Part shown: one piece after another, positions 25,026 through 32,535 of the stretch
Numbering within the stretch: position 1 is the stretch's first letter
Layout of the letters: each line of letters starts with the position of its first letter
NCBI GenBank assembly: GCA_016212795.1
Contig: JACRDT010000014.1
Coordinates: 1 to 64,000, forward strand
Source: Elusimicrobiota bacterium
Lineage (GTDB): Bacteria; Elusimicrobiota; Elusimicrobia; UBA1565; UBA9628
Length of the DNA stretch: 64,000 bases
Direction: 5' to 3'
Translations under genes and position numbers: made by a program
The notes under the pieces: generated by a model
Told to the model about the DNA's origin: nothing
The model's input: the letters and a program-made list of their open reading frames with translations, nothing else
The model's database searches: none

Positions 25026-27112
25026 CAGCGCTCGGCCATGCCGCTCAGGATGGCCAGGAAGACCAGTTGGCTGAGGCCGCGCATGTCGGCCTGCCACCGG
25101 GGCGAGCCCCGGACGAACTCCGAAAGGTCGGGCGCCACCCGGGCCGCGATGGCGCCGACCTCCTCGGGGGAGAGGCGGCCCTCGAACTCCACGGTCTGCC
25201 GCTCGAGGCTCGGGTCGAGGGACCAGCCCACCTTGAGCCTCCCCCCTCCGAGCTTCGTGAGCTCGTCCACGAGGTCCTCGATCTCGACCACGGCGCTCGA
25301 GACCGTGTGCCGCACCCGGAGCGGGGCGTCGTCCGCCTTGGGCGACTCCTCACCGAGGGGCTCGGCCGGGGCGTAAGCCACGACCCAGTCGGCGAACTTG
25401 CCCTGGGGCTGGATGTAGCGGTCGGAATCGTCCCGCCGCCGCTCGATCTCCTTGGCCACCTTCTCGGGCGCGTGGCCGCGGTCGCGCACGTCCCGGCGCA
25501 CCTTCCAGAACTTCCTGAGGGACTCGTCGGTCTCCAGGTAGACCTTGACGTCGAAGGCGTCCCTCATCCGGCGGGAAACGAAGGGATGGAGCCCCTCGAA
25601 GAGGATGACGCCGTTGGGCTCGACGGCCGCGGGCTCGGTGAAAGTCCCGGTGGCATGGTCGTACTGGGACTTGACCACGGCCAGGCCGCTCTTGAGCTGG
25701 TGCAGGTGCTCGACGGGCTGGCGCAGGTAGTTCGCCCGCGGGTGCAGGTGCGTGAAGTCCTCCCACGCCTCATGGCCTCTCTCCCAGCGGTGGTAGTCGT
25801 CGCCGTGCAGGCGCACCGTGTTCTCCGGCCCGACCACGAGGGCCAGGTCCTCGGCCAGGGTGTGCTTGCCGGACGCCGAGTCGCCGCCGATGCCCACCGC
25901 GATGGACCGGCGCAAGGCACGATAGCGCGCGTGGGCCCGCACCCCGACGCGGTACACCCAGACGACCACGAGCGCCAGCGAGGTCTGCATCACGGAGAAC
26001 ATGATGTCCGGGACGTGCTGGAACGACGGCGGCATGAACTCGGCCAGCGGGGCGACGTTGGGCGCCAGCGCCACGAAATACAGGACATAGGAGACGGTGT
26101 AGGCCCAGTAGGGCAGGTACCCCACGAGGTCCTGCCGGATGAGGAAGTAGCACAAGAACGGGACGGCCCAGAACGCCCAGCCCGGCATGGGCGTGACGAG
26201 GACGATGAGGGTCGTGAAGACCAGCCCCGTGTAGAGCACCAGCAGGTCCCGCGAGATGCGGTCGTACGAGAAGAAGTGCAGCAGGAGCGCCAGCAGGACG
26301 GCCGGGCAGAGCAGGATGGTCGAGCCCTTGGGCATGACCACGCCCAGGTCGTAGACCCAGTTGATCTCCTTGGCGCCCAGCACGAGCACGCGGTAGCCCT
26401 CGCTGAGCAGCATGGGCAGGCCGACGCAGACCGAGCACGCCGCGGCCAGGGACACGAGGTAGGCCGCGATGACGGACGTCCTGTCGGCCCGGCGCGCCCC
26501 TTTGGCCAGAAAAAAGCCTATGAGGGGCACGGCGACCGCGATGTGGAACTTGGCCCCGATGCCCACGCCAAGCAGGGCGCCGGCCCACCAGGGCGCCCCC
26601 TGGGCCGCGGCCGCGAGGCTCGCGAACAGGAAGGCGGTGGGGATGGCGTCGATCTGCCCGTGGGCGTAGCTGACGTAGAAGAGGACCGGCGAGCACCAAT
26701 AGAGGTAGACCACCACCTTCCAGCGGCTGAGGAACCACCGGCACAGGATGAGGTAGATGGCGATGTCCGCGGCCAGCATGGGCACGCGCATCAGGAGGAA
26801 CTCCAGCCAGTGCGGGACGTTCGCCGCGCTTCCAAACAGGACCGTTGCCGGCGCCATGGGCAGGGCGAGCGCGGCGAGCATGGTGGCCGAGTAGGGGAAG
26901 GCGTCGAGCACGCCCCGCCTCATGAACTCGGTCCACGGGTCGGACAGCCCCGAATCGAGGAAGTAGGAGACGAACTTGATGAAGCGCTCGTCCAGGAAGT
27001 AGGCGGAGCCGAAGAAACAGCTCGCGGCCAGCTTGGCGGCCAGCACCCCCAGGAACACCCGGTCGCCAAGCTGCTCCTTGTTGCCCCGCAGGAACTCCTT
27101 CAAGCCTCTCAC
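25025..27112 (-). CDS. Fusion: polytopic GT-C-type glycosyltransferase plus uridine-kinase-like P-loop domain
   Basis: A 695-residue protein from a GTG that overlaps the previous stop (GTGA). Residues about 1-395 form ten or more membrane helices with short loops; features such as WCSPVLFYVSYAHGQIDAIP are characteristic of GT-C mannosyl- or polyprenyl-sugar-dependent transferases. Near 400-600 there is a soluble kinase domain of the uridine kinase/phosphoribulokinase class: P-loop GIGGDSASGKHT, DDYHRW, then VILFEGLHPFVSRRMRD and VYLETDESLRKFWKVRRDVR. The last 90 residues are a separate alpha/beta segment. I know of no common protein joining these two folds, so the fusion is notable. With the nucleotidyltransferase, HAD and GDPD-like neighbours it suggests making and attaching a phosphorylated polyol or sugar to a surface glycan. 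The kinase substrate is unknown. Confidence 0.75.
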   Translation of the reverse strand: MRGLKEFLRGNKEQLGDRVFLGVLAAKLAASCFFGSAYFLDERFIKFVSYFLDSGLSDPWTEFMRRGVLDAFPYSATMLAALALPMAPATVLFGSAANVPHWLEFLLMRVPMLAADIAIYLILCRWFLSRWKVVVYLYWCSPVLFYVSYAHGQIDAIPTAFLFASLAAAAQGAPWWAGALLGVGIGAKFHIAVAVPLIGFFLAKGARRADRTSVIAAYLVSLAAACSVCVGLPMLLSEGYRVLVLGAKEINWVYDLGVVMPKGSTILLCPAVLLALLLHFFSYDRISRDLLVLYTGLVFTTLIVLVTPMPGWAFWAVPFLCYFLIRQDLVGYLPYWAYTVSYVLYFVALAPNVAPLAEFMPPSFQHVPDIMFSVMQTSLALVVVWVYRVGVRAHARYRALRRSIAVGIGGDSASGKHTLAEDLALVVGPENTVRLHGDDYHRWERGHEAWEDFTHLHPRANYLRQPVEHLHQLKSGLAVVKSQYDHATGTFTEPAAVEPNGVILFEGLHPFVSRRMRDAFDVKVYLETDESLRKFWKVRRDVRDRGHAPEKVAKEIERRRDDSDRYIQPQGKFADWVVAYAPAEPLGEESPKADDAPLRVRHTVSSAVVEIEDLVDELTKLGGGRLKVGWSLDPSLERQTVEFEGRLSPEEVGAIAARVAPDLSEFVRGSPRWQADMRGLSQLVFLAILSGMAER

Positions 27113-28641
27113 ACCCTTGCCCCCATGAAGTAGCCGTCCCAGTAGCGGAATTGCGCGAGCGCGTCCGGGCTGCCCCAGTTCAGGTACGCCCACGCCTCGA
27201 AGGCCCTCGCGTCCAGGCCCTTCTCGACGGCGAGGTTGCCCACCGAGTCGAGGTAGGCCTCGCCCTTGACCTTGACGCCGCGCGAGAGGAGCTCCTCCGC
27301 GAGCTCGGCCATCAGCCTGGCGGTGCGAAAATAGAACGTCCCCACCAGGAGGAGGTCCTTCTGGGGCTTGGGGCCCAACGCGGCCTTGACCGAGACCCGG
27401 CGGATGCGCCCGTCCTCCCCGGCGTCGATGTAGGCGTAGCTCTCGGGGGTGCGCCGCACGTCCGGGTAGCCCCGGACCCCCACGATGACGAGGTCCGGCT
27501 TGCCGGCGAGCAGCCTGGCCCAGGCCGCGTCGTCCCATAGGAGCCCGTGGTCGCAGCTCGAGACCAGCACGGGCTCGTCGGGGTCGAGGCTCGCTATGGC
27601 CTTGGCCGCGGTCTCGGCCTGGCCCGAGGTCGGCTGGTCGAGCACGACGAGCTTGGCCCCGGGGGCGGCCTGGCGGACAGCCTCCTCGATGGGCCGGCGT
27701 ACGACCAGGACGGGAGGCTCGGCGCTCCGGGGCAGGAGGTCGGCCGCGGCCAGGAACATGGGCTTGCCCCTTACCGGCACGAGCGGCTTGGGGCACTCAT
27801 GGCCAGCGAAGCGCGAGCCCAGGCCGGCCATGGTCATGAGCAGGCGCGGCCCTTCGCCGGCCCGATGCTCCCACCGGCCGAACCGCTCGAAGGCGCGGTG
27901 CCAGTACAGGTAGTCCTCGAGGTCCTCGGGCGTACCCCACTGGCAGAAGTGCGGGATCTCGTAGACCAGAACCTTGAGCCCGTCGGCGATCATGGGGTTG
28001 TAGACCAGGCTCATGTAGTACTCACCGCCGAGGGTCAAGCCCCGGTCCGAGGCTTCCTGGAGGTACGTGAGGGCCACGGCCCCGGACGAGAAGTAGTAGG
28101 TCCCCGACGAGGCGTACTCCCGCGTGCGGTCCGGCGTGAAATGGCCCTTCTCCTTGACCTCGAGGACGCGGCCCCCCTCCTCCCGGCAGTAGGCGTAGAG
28201 CGTGCCGGACAGGTAGTGCGGCTGGAAGCCGCGGTAGCAGAGGATGGCGCCGTCGCAGGCCGTGCGCTGGGCGAACTCGCGGAAATGGTCGGGGTCCCAG
28301 GCGAAGCCGAAGTCGCAGTAGTTGATGATGGTCGGCAGGTCGGGCTGCACGCGCTCCCTGGCCTCGAGGACCGTGTGGACGGGCCCGAGCTTGTGCGGGC
28401 CGACGGCCGCGATCTCGCACCCCGGCGCCGCCGCCATGAGCACGTCCCTCAAGCCGGTGGACGCCAGGTGCTCCGAGTTGCACACGAACACGAACCGGCA
28501 ATCGCGCGGGAACTTGCGCACGAGACGGCTGATGACCGGCTCGCCCGCCACGTCGAGCAGGGGCTTGGGCTCCCGGTACCCGGCCTCCTGGAACCGGCGG
28601 CCCGAACCGCCCATCGGGATGACGACCTGCAGGGTCTTCAA
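27109..28641 (-). CDS. Tandem sugar-nucleotidyltransferase-like protein
   Basis: 510 residues with two nucleotidyltransferase domains in tandem. The first begins VVIPMGGSGRRFQEAGYREP and the second (about residue 270) LLMTMAGLGSRFAGHECPKP. Both have the G-x-G-x-R-F plus PKPL signature used to bind the NTP and to attack with the sugar phosphate. The aspartate that usually binds metal appears as NYCDFGF in the first and SSCDHGL in the second. One half may be regulatory. The start is a TTG that overlaps the preceding stop (TTGA) with GGGGGA upstream. In the operon context it would activate the product of the kinase/HAD pair, but the NTP and sugar are unknown. It could instead act as a polyol-phosphate cytidylyltransferase; the motifs do not decide. 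Confidence 0.78.
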   Translation of the reverse strand: MKTLQVVIPMGGSGRRFQEAGYREPKPLLDVAGEPVISRLVRKFPRDCRFVFVCNSEHLASTGLRDVLMAAAPGCEIAAVGPHKLGPVHTVLEARERVQPDLPTIINYCDFGFAWDPDHFREFAQRTACDGAILCYRGFQPHYLSGTLYAYCREEGGRVLEVKEKGHFTPDRTREYASSGTYYFSSGAVALTYLQEASDRGLTLGGEYYMSLVYNPMIADGLKVLVYEIPHFCQWGTPEDLEDYLYWHRAFERFGRWEHRAGEGPRLLMTMAGLGSRFAGHECPKPLVPVRGKPMFLAAADLLPRSAEPPVLVVRRPIEEAVRQAAPGAKLVVLDQPTSGQAETAAKAIASLDPDEPVLVSSCDHGLLWDDAAWARLLAGKPDLVIVGVRGYPDVRRTPESYAYIDAGEDGRIRRVSVKAALGPKPQKDLLLVGTFYFRTARLMAELAEELLSRGVKVKGEAYLDSVGNLAVEKGLDARAFEAWAYLNWGSPDALAQFRYWDGYFMGARV

Positions 28642-29342
28642 GGCCGTCCCCCTTCCGCGCCCAATAGAGCGGGCAGGTCGGAGAGCCTGCGCAGCCTCGG
28701 CACCGAGTCCCGGGGAGGGGTGCCGCGGGGCAGGAAGAAGGCCGCCTGGAGCCCGGCGCGACGGGCGCCGAGCACGTCCATGCTCCACGAATCCCCGACC
28801 ACCAGGGTCTGGGCAGGCTTGCAGCCCAGGCGCCGGCAGGCCTCGAGGAAGATCCTGGGGTGGGGCTTCTCCACGCCCATCTCGTCGGACGTCACCACGA
28901 CCGGCAGCAGCCTGCCGTCGGGGTCGATGAGCCGCAGCTTCTCCAACTGAAGGCCGCACTCCTGGTTGGTGACGATGCCGAGCTTGTAGCGCCGGGCGAG
29001 GGAGGCCAGCAGGCGGCCGAGGCCCGCCGTGTCGGCGCGGGCGAACGACCGCTCGTACGCCCGGCCCATGGCCAGGGTCAGTCCCGGGGCGGCCCTGCCC
29101 AGCAAGCGCTCCACCAGCCTCTTGAAATAGAGCAGCCGGTTCCTGGCCGCCGGCGCGTCCCCCAGCCGGGCCTTCACGTCGGCCCGCGAGGAGGCGTAGA
29201 GCCGGTCGAAGGCGGCTCGGCCGAGCGGCCGGACGCGGCGCAGGGCCTTCCACGCCTCGGTGATCCCGGCGGCGTGGCTCGCCGCGGTCGGGAAGAGCGT
29301 GTCGTCCAGGTCGAAGAGCACGGCCCGGACGGTCAAAGCCAT
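28638..29342 (-). CDS. HAD-superfamily hydrolase
   Basis: A 234-residue phosphatase-like protein of HAD subfamily I. Motif I is VLFDLDDTLFPT (both aspartates), motif II IVTNQ, motif III the lysine in VEKPHPRIF, and motif IV VVGDSWSMDVLGARRAG. The cap region between motifs I and II is helical, as in the YjjG/phosphoglycolate-phosphatase-like C1 cap class. The ATG at 29342 overlaps the upstream gene by ten bases; a TTG two codons later would give the TTGA overlap seen at the next junction, so the true start is uncertain by two residues. Between the GDPD-like gene and the nucleotidyltransferase it probably dephosphorylates an intermediate of the surface-glycan precursor. Confidence 0.82.
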   Translation of the reverse strand: MALTVRAVLFDLDDTLFPTAASHAAGITEAWKALRRVRPLGRAAFDRLYASSRADVKARLGDAPAARNRLLYFKRLVERLLGRAAPGLTLAMGRAYERSFARADTAGLGRLLASLARRYKLGIVTNQECGLQLEKLRLIDPDGRLLPVVVTSDEMGVEKPHPRIFLEACRRLGCKPAQTLVVGDSWSMDVLGARRAGLQAAFFLPRGTPPRDSVPRLRRLSDLPALLGAEGGRP

Positions 29343-29917
29343 AGCTCGGGGTGCTTGGTGCAGACCGCGTCGGCGTGGCGCCCCAGGGGCCGGAACCCGG
29401 CGATGCGCGCCGGCGGATAGCCCTCCAGTTCCGGCGACACCAGGCAGACCTTGAACCGCCGGCCCAGGGCGCCGGCCGTCCGGGCCTGGGCCGGCTTGCC
29501 GCTGAAGCAGTCGAGCCAGACCCAGTCGACCCGGCGAGCCAACAGGAGCGCGGCGGCTGCGGGCTCGTACTCGGAGACCCGCAGCGCGATCCTGCGCTCG
29601 CGGCCCCGGACGGCCAGCCTCACGGTGGACGGGTAGGTGAGGTCGAGGAAGAAGAACCGCTCGATGCCACGCTCGGCCAGCATGGGCAGGACCTCGCCGT
29701 CGAGGCCGTCCTCCTTGACATTCAAGATGAGGATGCGCCCGCGCCGGGTCCGCGCGAAAGCGTCCAGGAACCCCTCCAAGCCGGGGCCTTCCGCGTGGGG
29801 CTCGTGGTTGAGGACGAGCCGGCCCTTGCGGGAACGGATGTCGATCTCGGCGCCGAAACGGGCGTCGAGCGCGGCGACCCGCTCGATGCTGTTGACCCTG
29901 TGGGCGACGATCTCCAT
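29333..29917 (-). CDS. Glycerophosphodiester phosphodiesterase-like protein
   Basis: A 194-residue protein with a TIM-barrel GDPD pattern: EIVAHRVNSIERV at the N-terminus, AEIDIRS (metal-binding E-x-D) near residue 25 and LNHEP (second histidine) near 37. The classic HRG is HRV here and the usual HD after the second strand is HE, so metal binding may differ. The ATG at 29917 has GGGAAG upstream and is preferred to 29962 or 29986, which lie in low-complexity sequence. It is first in a five-gene, fully overlapping operon reading left. A role in releasing or recycling glycerol-phosphate-type groups for the glycan is inferred. No signal peptide, so cytoplasmic. Short relatives of this type occur in glycan clusters. 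Confidence 0.7.
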   Translation of the reverse strand: MEIVAHRVNSIERVAALDARFGAEIDIRSRKGRLVLNHEPHAEGPGLEGFLDAFARTRRGRILILNVKEDGLDGEVLPMLAERGIERFFFLDLTYPSTVRLAVRGRERRIALRVSEYEPAAAALLLARRVDWVWLDCFSGKPAQARTAGALGRRFKVCLVSPELEGYPPARIAGFRPLGRHADAVCTKHPELWL

Positions 29918-29981
29918 ATGGACGCTTCCCGGGGACGAGGCGCCCAGCCCCTGTGAGCACATCCCGTCCGCCGGGCGTCCC

Positions 29982-29987
29982 ATCATA
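29982..29987 (-). promoter_or_regulatory. -10 box (TATGAT) of the glycan operon
   Basis: TATGAT on the minus strand, within TTGGTATGATGG. The start codon I chose lies 64 bases downstream, so this operon would have a leader of roughly 55-60 bases, unlike the leaderless genes. It faces the promoter at 30005-30033. Confidence 0.4.
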
Positions 29988-30004
29988 CCAAATAGCGCTC
30001 GACC

Positions 30005-30033
30005 TTGACGCCGCCGGGAACCGGGGTTATACT
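30005..30033 (+). promoter_or_regulatory. Sigma70-type promoter of the exported HExxH gene
   Basis: TTGACG (30005-30010), a 17-base spacer and TATACT (30028-30033). The GTG start at 30074 follows with a strong GGAGGAT ribosome-binding site at 30064-30070. One of the two best two-box promoters in the window. Confidence 0.6.
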
Positions 30034-30073
30034 TCGGGTGTAGCTCGCGAGCCGGAGCCCCTCGGAGGATCCC

Positions 30074-31876
30074 GTGAACGCGCTCAAGCGGGCCGTCCTT
30101 TCTTTCTCGCTGGCCGCGGCCGTGGCCGCGCCGGCCGCGTTCCTGGCCCCGCCCGCGGCCCTGGCCGAGAGCGCCCTGCAGTACCGGCAGGCCATCCTCC
30201 AGGACCTCGACCCCTCATCCGCCGACCGGCTCCTCAAGAGCGACGCGGACCGGGCCGCGGTGCGGGCCGCCCTCCCCGCCGACAGCACCGCCATCTTCCG
30301 CCAGGCCGCGGAGCTCAAGGACCTCATGGACATGCTCGGGGCCCACTCCGACGCAGCGACCCTGAGGCGCGCCCTGACCGCGCGGCCGGCCCCATCGGAG
30401 CTCTTCACCCAGCCCGCGAAGCTGTTGGGCTGGACCCAGCGCCATGCCGGCGCCAGCTACGACCTCGTCCGCGCCGTCGTGTGGGATTGGGACAAGCTCA
30501 CGCGGGAGCAAGCGGCCTGGCTCTCGCCCCAGGTGACGCGCCAGGCTTGGGAGGCGATGACCCTGCCCAAGCGCCACGAGCACATGCGCCGGTGGGGCCA
30601 GGCCATCCACGAGAGGCTCATGAAGGCCGCCCCGAAGACCCAGGCCGAGGTCGACCGGATGCGCCAGGAGTACGCGGCGGTCCGGGGAGCGATCTCGCAC
30701 GACGAGGCCGTGGACATCTCCCGCCGGCTCACGATGGCCAGCCGCTCGATCACTGCCTTGGGCGACGTCCAGAGCCGGCTCTCCAAGCTGCAGGACCCGG
30801 CGCTGAAGACCATGCTGGACCAGGCCCGCAACGCCAGGGACATGGAGACCACCCTCTCCACCCTGTCCAAGATCTACGACAGGATGGGGGTCGCCAACGG
30901 CTCCCTCAAGGCGGTCGCGCCCGCCGAGGCGGGCCAGACCCTCGACGCCGGCTCCCGGTCCACCCTGGCCAAGGCCCTGGGGCCCGCCCTGATGAGGCAG
31001 GTCCGCGGCACGACCGCCGGGGACGACCTGGCCGAGTTCTACAAGACCCACGAGCTCAAGATCGCGGTCGCGCCCCGCAAGGCCATCGCGACCTACGACG
31101 ACGGCACGCGCACGATCACCTTCAGCGAGGAGCTCATCCTCGAGCTGGTGAAAGGCGAGGGGCTCACGGTGTCCCAGTTCCTCTCCCGGGGGGACGCCTT
31201 CGGACGCGCGGCCGCGCTGCTCGCCCCCGTCTTCACGCACGAAGCCACCCACCAGATGCAGAGCGAATGGGCCCGCGCCCAGAAGATCTCGGACCAGTCC
31301 GGCCAGCACCGGGAGCTCGAGGCCATGATGGTCGAGGCCCTCTTCACCAACGAGAAGATGGCAGTCGACCCGGGCTTCAAGGCCGTCACGGAGGGCGCCG
31401 CGGACCGCTCGCTGCTGGCCGCGGAATCCCTCAGCCTGGCCGAGTCCCTCCGCAAGAACAGGACGCTCTTCCGCAACAAGATCATCGCCGACCACTATCC
31501 CGAGCTCAACTCGCTGGAAGCGAACCTCTGGTGCGGGATCACCTTCAACCTCATGCTGGTCAAGGAGCTCCAGGACGAGATCACCAGGCGCCGGCGCCTC
31601 CCCATCGCCGAACAGGGCAGGCTCGCGCGAGGACCGCCGTTCCCCAAGCCCGGCATGACCCAGGCCGAGTGGTCGCAGGCGCTCAGGAAGGTCGGGACGC
31701 CGTTCCTCGAGGACCAGGTCAAACGTCAGCGGGAGACCGCGGGGGCCAAGGCCGAGGACTACGACAAATCCCGGGACCGGCTGGCCCAAGCCGACCGGAA
31801 GGTCGCGCAAGCCATGCAGGACCTCGCCCAGGGCAAGCGGCCCGGACGCAAGGCCTCGGGGGTCCCCCCGCCTTGA
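30074..31876 (+). CDS. Exported HEATH-motif protein, putative metallopeptidase
   Basis: A 600-residue protein starting at a GTG with a strong ribosome-binding site. The signal peptide is MNALKRAVLSFSLAAAVAAP with a cut near PAALAES. The first 340 residues are helical. At 387-396 FTHEATHQMQ contains H389-E390-x-x-H393, a zincin motif. Glutamates follow about 25-30 residues on (HRELEAMMVEALF), in the right place for a third ligand of gluzincin type. The C-terminal quarter is a charged coil rich in Arg and Gln. I do not recognise a family; the second exported HExxH gene in the window is at 22700. A secreted or periplasmic peptidase is likely. The next gene starts within its stop codon (TTGA). 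Confidence 0.65.
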   Translation: MNALKRAVLSFSLAAAVAAPAAFLAPPAALAESALQYRQAILQDLDPSSADRLLKSDADRAAVRAALPADSTAIFRQAAELKDLMDMLGAHSDAATLRRALTARPAPSELFTQPAKLLGWTQRHAGASYDLVRAVVWDWDKLTREQAAWLSPQVTRQAWEAMTLPKRHEHMRRWGQAIHERLMKAAPKTQAEVDRMRQEYAAVRGAISHDEAVDISRRLTMASRSITALGDVQSRLSKLQDPALKTMLDQARNARDMETTLSTLSKIYDRMGVANGSLKAVAPAEAGQTLDAGSRSTLAKALGPALMRQVRGTTAGDDLAEFYKTHELKIAVAPRKAIATYDDGTRTITFSEELILELVKGEGLTVSQFLSRGDAFGRAAALLAPVFTHEATHQMQSEWARAQKISDQSGQHRELEAMMVEALFTNEKMAVDPGFKAVTEGAADRSLLAAESLSLAESLRKNRTLFRNKIIADHYPELNSLEANLWCGITFNLMLVKELQDEITRRRRLPIAEQGRLARGPPFPKPGMTQAEWSQALRKVGTPFLEDQVKRQRETAGAKAEDYDKSRDRLAQADRKVAQAMQDLAQGKRPGRKASGVPPP

Positions 31877-32424
31877 CGAGGCTGGCCGCCGCCCTCCTGG
31901 CGTTCTCCCCCTGGGCCTGGGGCGCGGCGCCGGGCCGCAAGCCGGCGGCCCCCGAGGAGGCAGTCGTGTCCAACCCGTCGTTCGAGTTCCGGCTGCCCAA
32001 GGGCTGGCGCCCGGCGCCCACCGAGGACGGCAGCGCCCTCGTCCTGGGCCAGGCCGCCAGCGACGGGGCCAGCACCTTCGTCAGCGTGAGCCATTTCCCC
32101 GAGGGCGGAGGGGAGTACAAGGACGCCGCGGCGTACCTGGCGCGCTACCAGGGCCCCCGCCCCGTGAAGGCCGCCTCCACCAAGACCGGCCCCGTGAAAG
32201 CGTGCCGCGTGGGTCGCAGGCCCGCCAAGGGCTTCACCGAGGATTCGGTGGAGTTCATCCCGCCGCGTTCGACGGACACCAAGAAGGTCCCCGTCCGGGA
32301 GGAGCACGTTGTGCTCGAGCACGGCCGGGGCTTCTACGTCCTCGTGTTCCACGCCTCGAGCGCCGACTTCGCCAAGCGCCGGCCCGCCTTCCAGCGCATC
32401 CTCGACAGTTTCCAGCCCAAGTAA
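31873..32424 (+). CDS. Small exported protein with PsbP/DcrB-like pattern
   Basis: 183 residues from a TTG overlapping the preceding stop (TTGA). This gives a clean signal peptide (MTRLAAALLAFSPWAWGA). The mature part has the order FEFRLPKGWRPA, then SALVLGQAASDGASTFVSVS, a central charged segment and a C-terminal FYVLVFHASSADFAKRRPAF before ILDSFQPK. That spacing (a leading PxGW, then strand pairs and a final helix with RILDSF) resembles the small PsbP/DcrB/LpqN-type fold. This is a pattern-level call only. It is co-translated with the HEATH-motif protein and could assist or be processed by it. Confidence 0.55.
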   Translation: MTRLAAALLAFSPWAWGAAPGRKPAAPEEAVVSNPSFEFRLPKGWRPAPTEDGSALVLGQAASDGASTFVSVSHFPEGGGEYKDAAAYLARYQGPRPVKAASTKTGPVKACRVGRRPAKGFTEDSVEFIPPRSTDTKKVPVREEHVVLEHGRGFYVLVFHASSADFAKRRPAFQRILDSFQPK

Positions 32425-32450
32425 CTCGCCTCCCCCGCGGGGAGGCGAGT
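32424..32450 (+). terminator. Strong hairpin after the exported-protein operon
   Basis: ACTCGCCTCCCC pairs with GGGGAGGCGAGT, a perfect 12-bp stem with a 3-base loop that starts inside the TAA stop. No T-tract follows. The right arm is repeated at 32489-32507 just before the promoter of the reductase gene. Confidence 0.55.
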
Positions 32451-32511
32451 AGCTGTGGGGGCAGAAGCCGTCTCATCAGGATGCCCCGCCGCGGGGGAGG
32501 CGAGTAGTTGC

Positions 32512-32517
32512 TATAAT
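32512..32517 (+). promoter_or_regulatory. -10 box TATAAT of the ribonucleotide reductase gene
   Basis: Consensus TATAAT directly after the second copy of the GAGGCGAGTAG arm. The ATG at 32536 follows, with AAGGA at 32524-32528. No -35 box is evident, so an activator may be needed. Confidence 0.5.
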
Positions 32518-32535
32518 CTCGCCAAGGACCCCCCC

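Noticed and set aside
29986..29986. ATG at 29986 as start of the GDPD-like gene
   Set aside because: It lies within the TATGAT -10 box, and the residues before the ATG at 29917 have no family character.
32424..32535. Cobalamin riboswitch before the B12-dependent reductase
   Set aside because: The gap is only about 110 bases and shows no B12-box; only simple hairpins are present.
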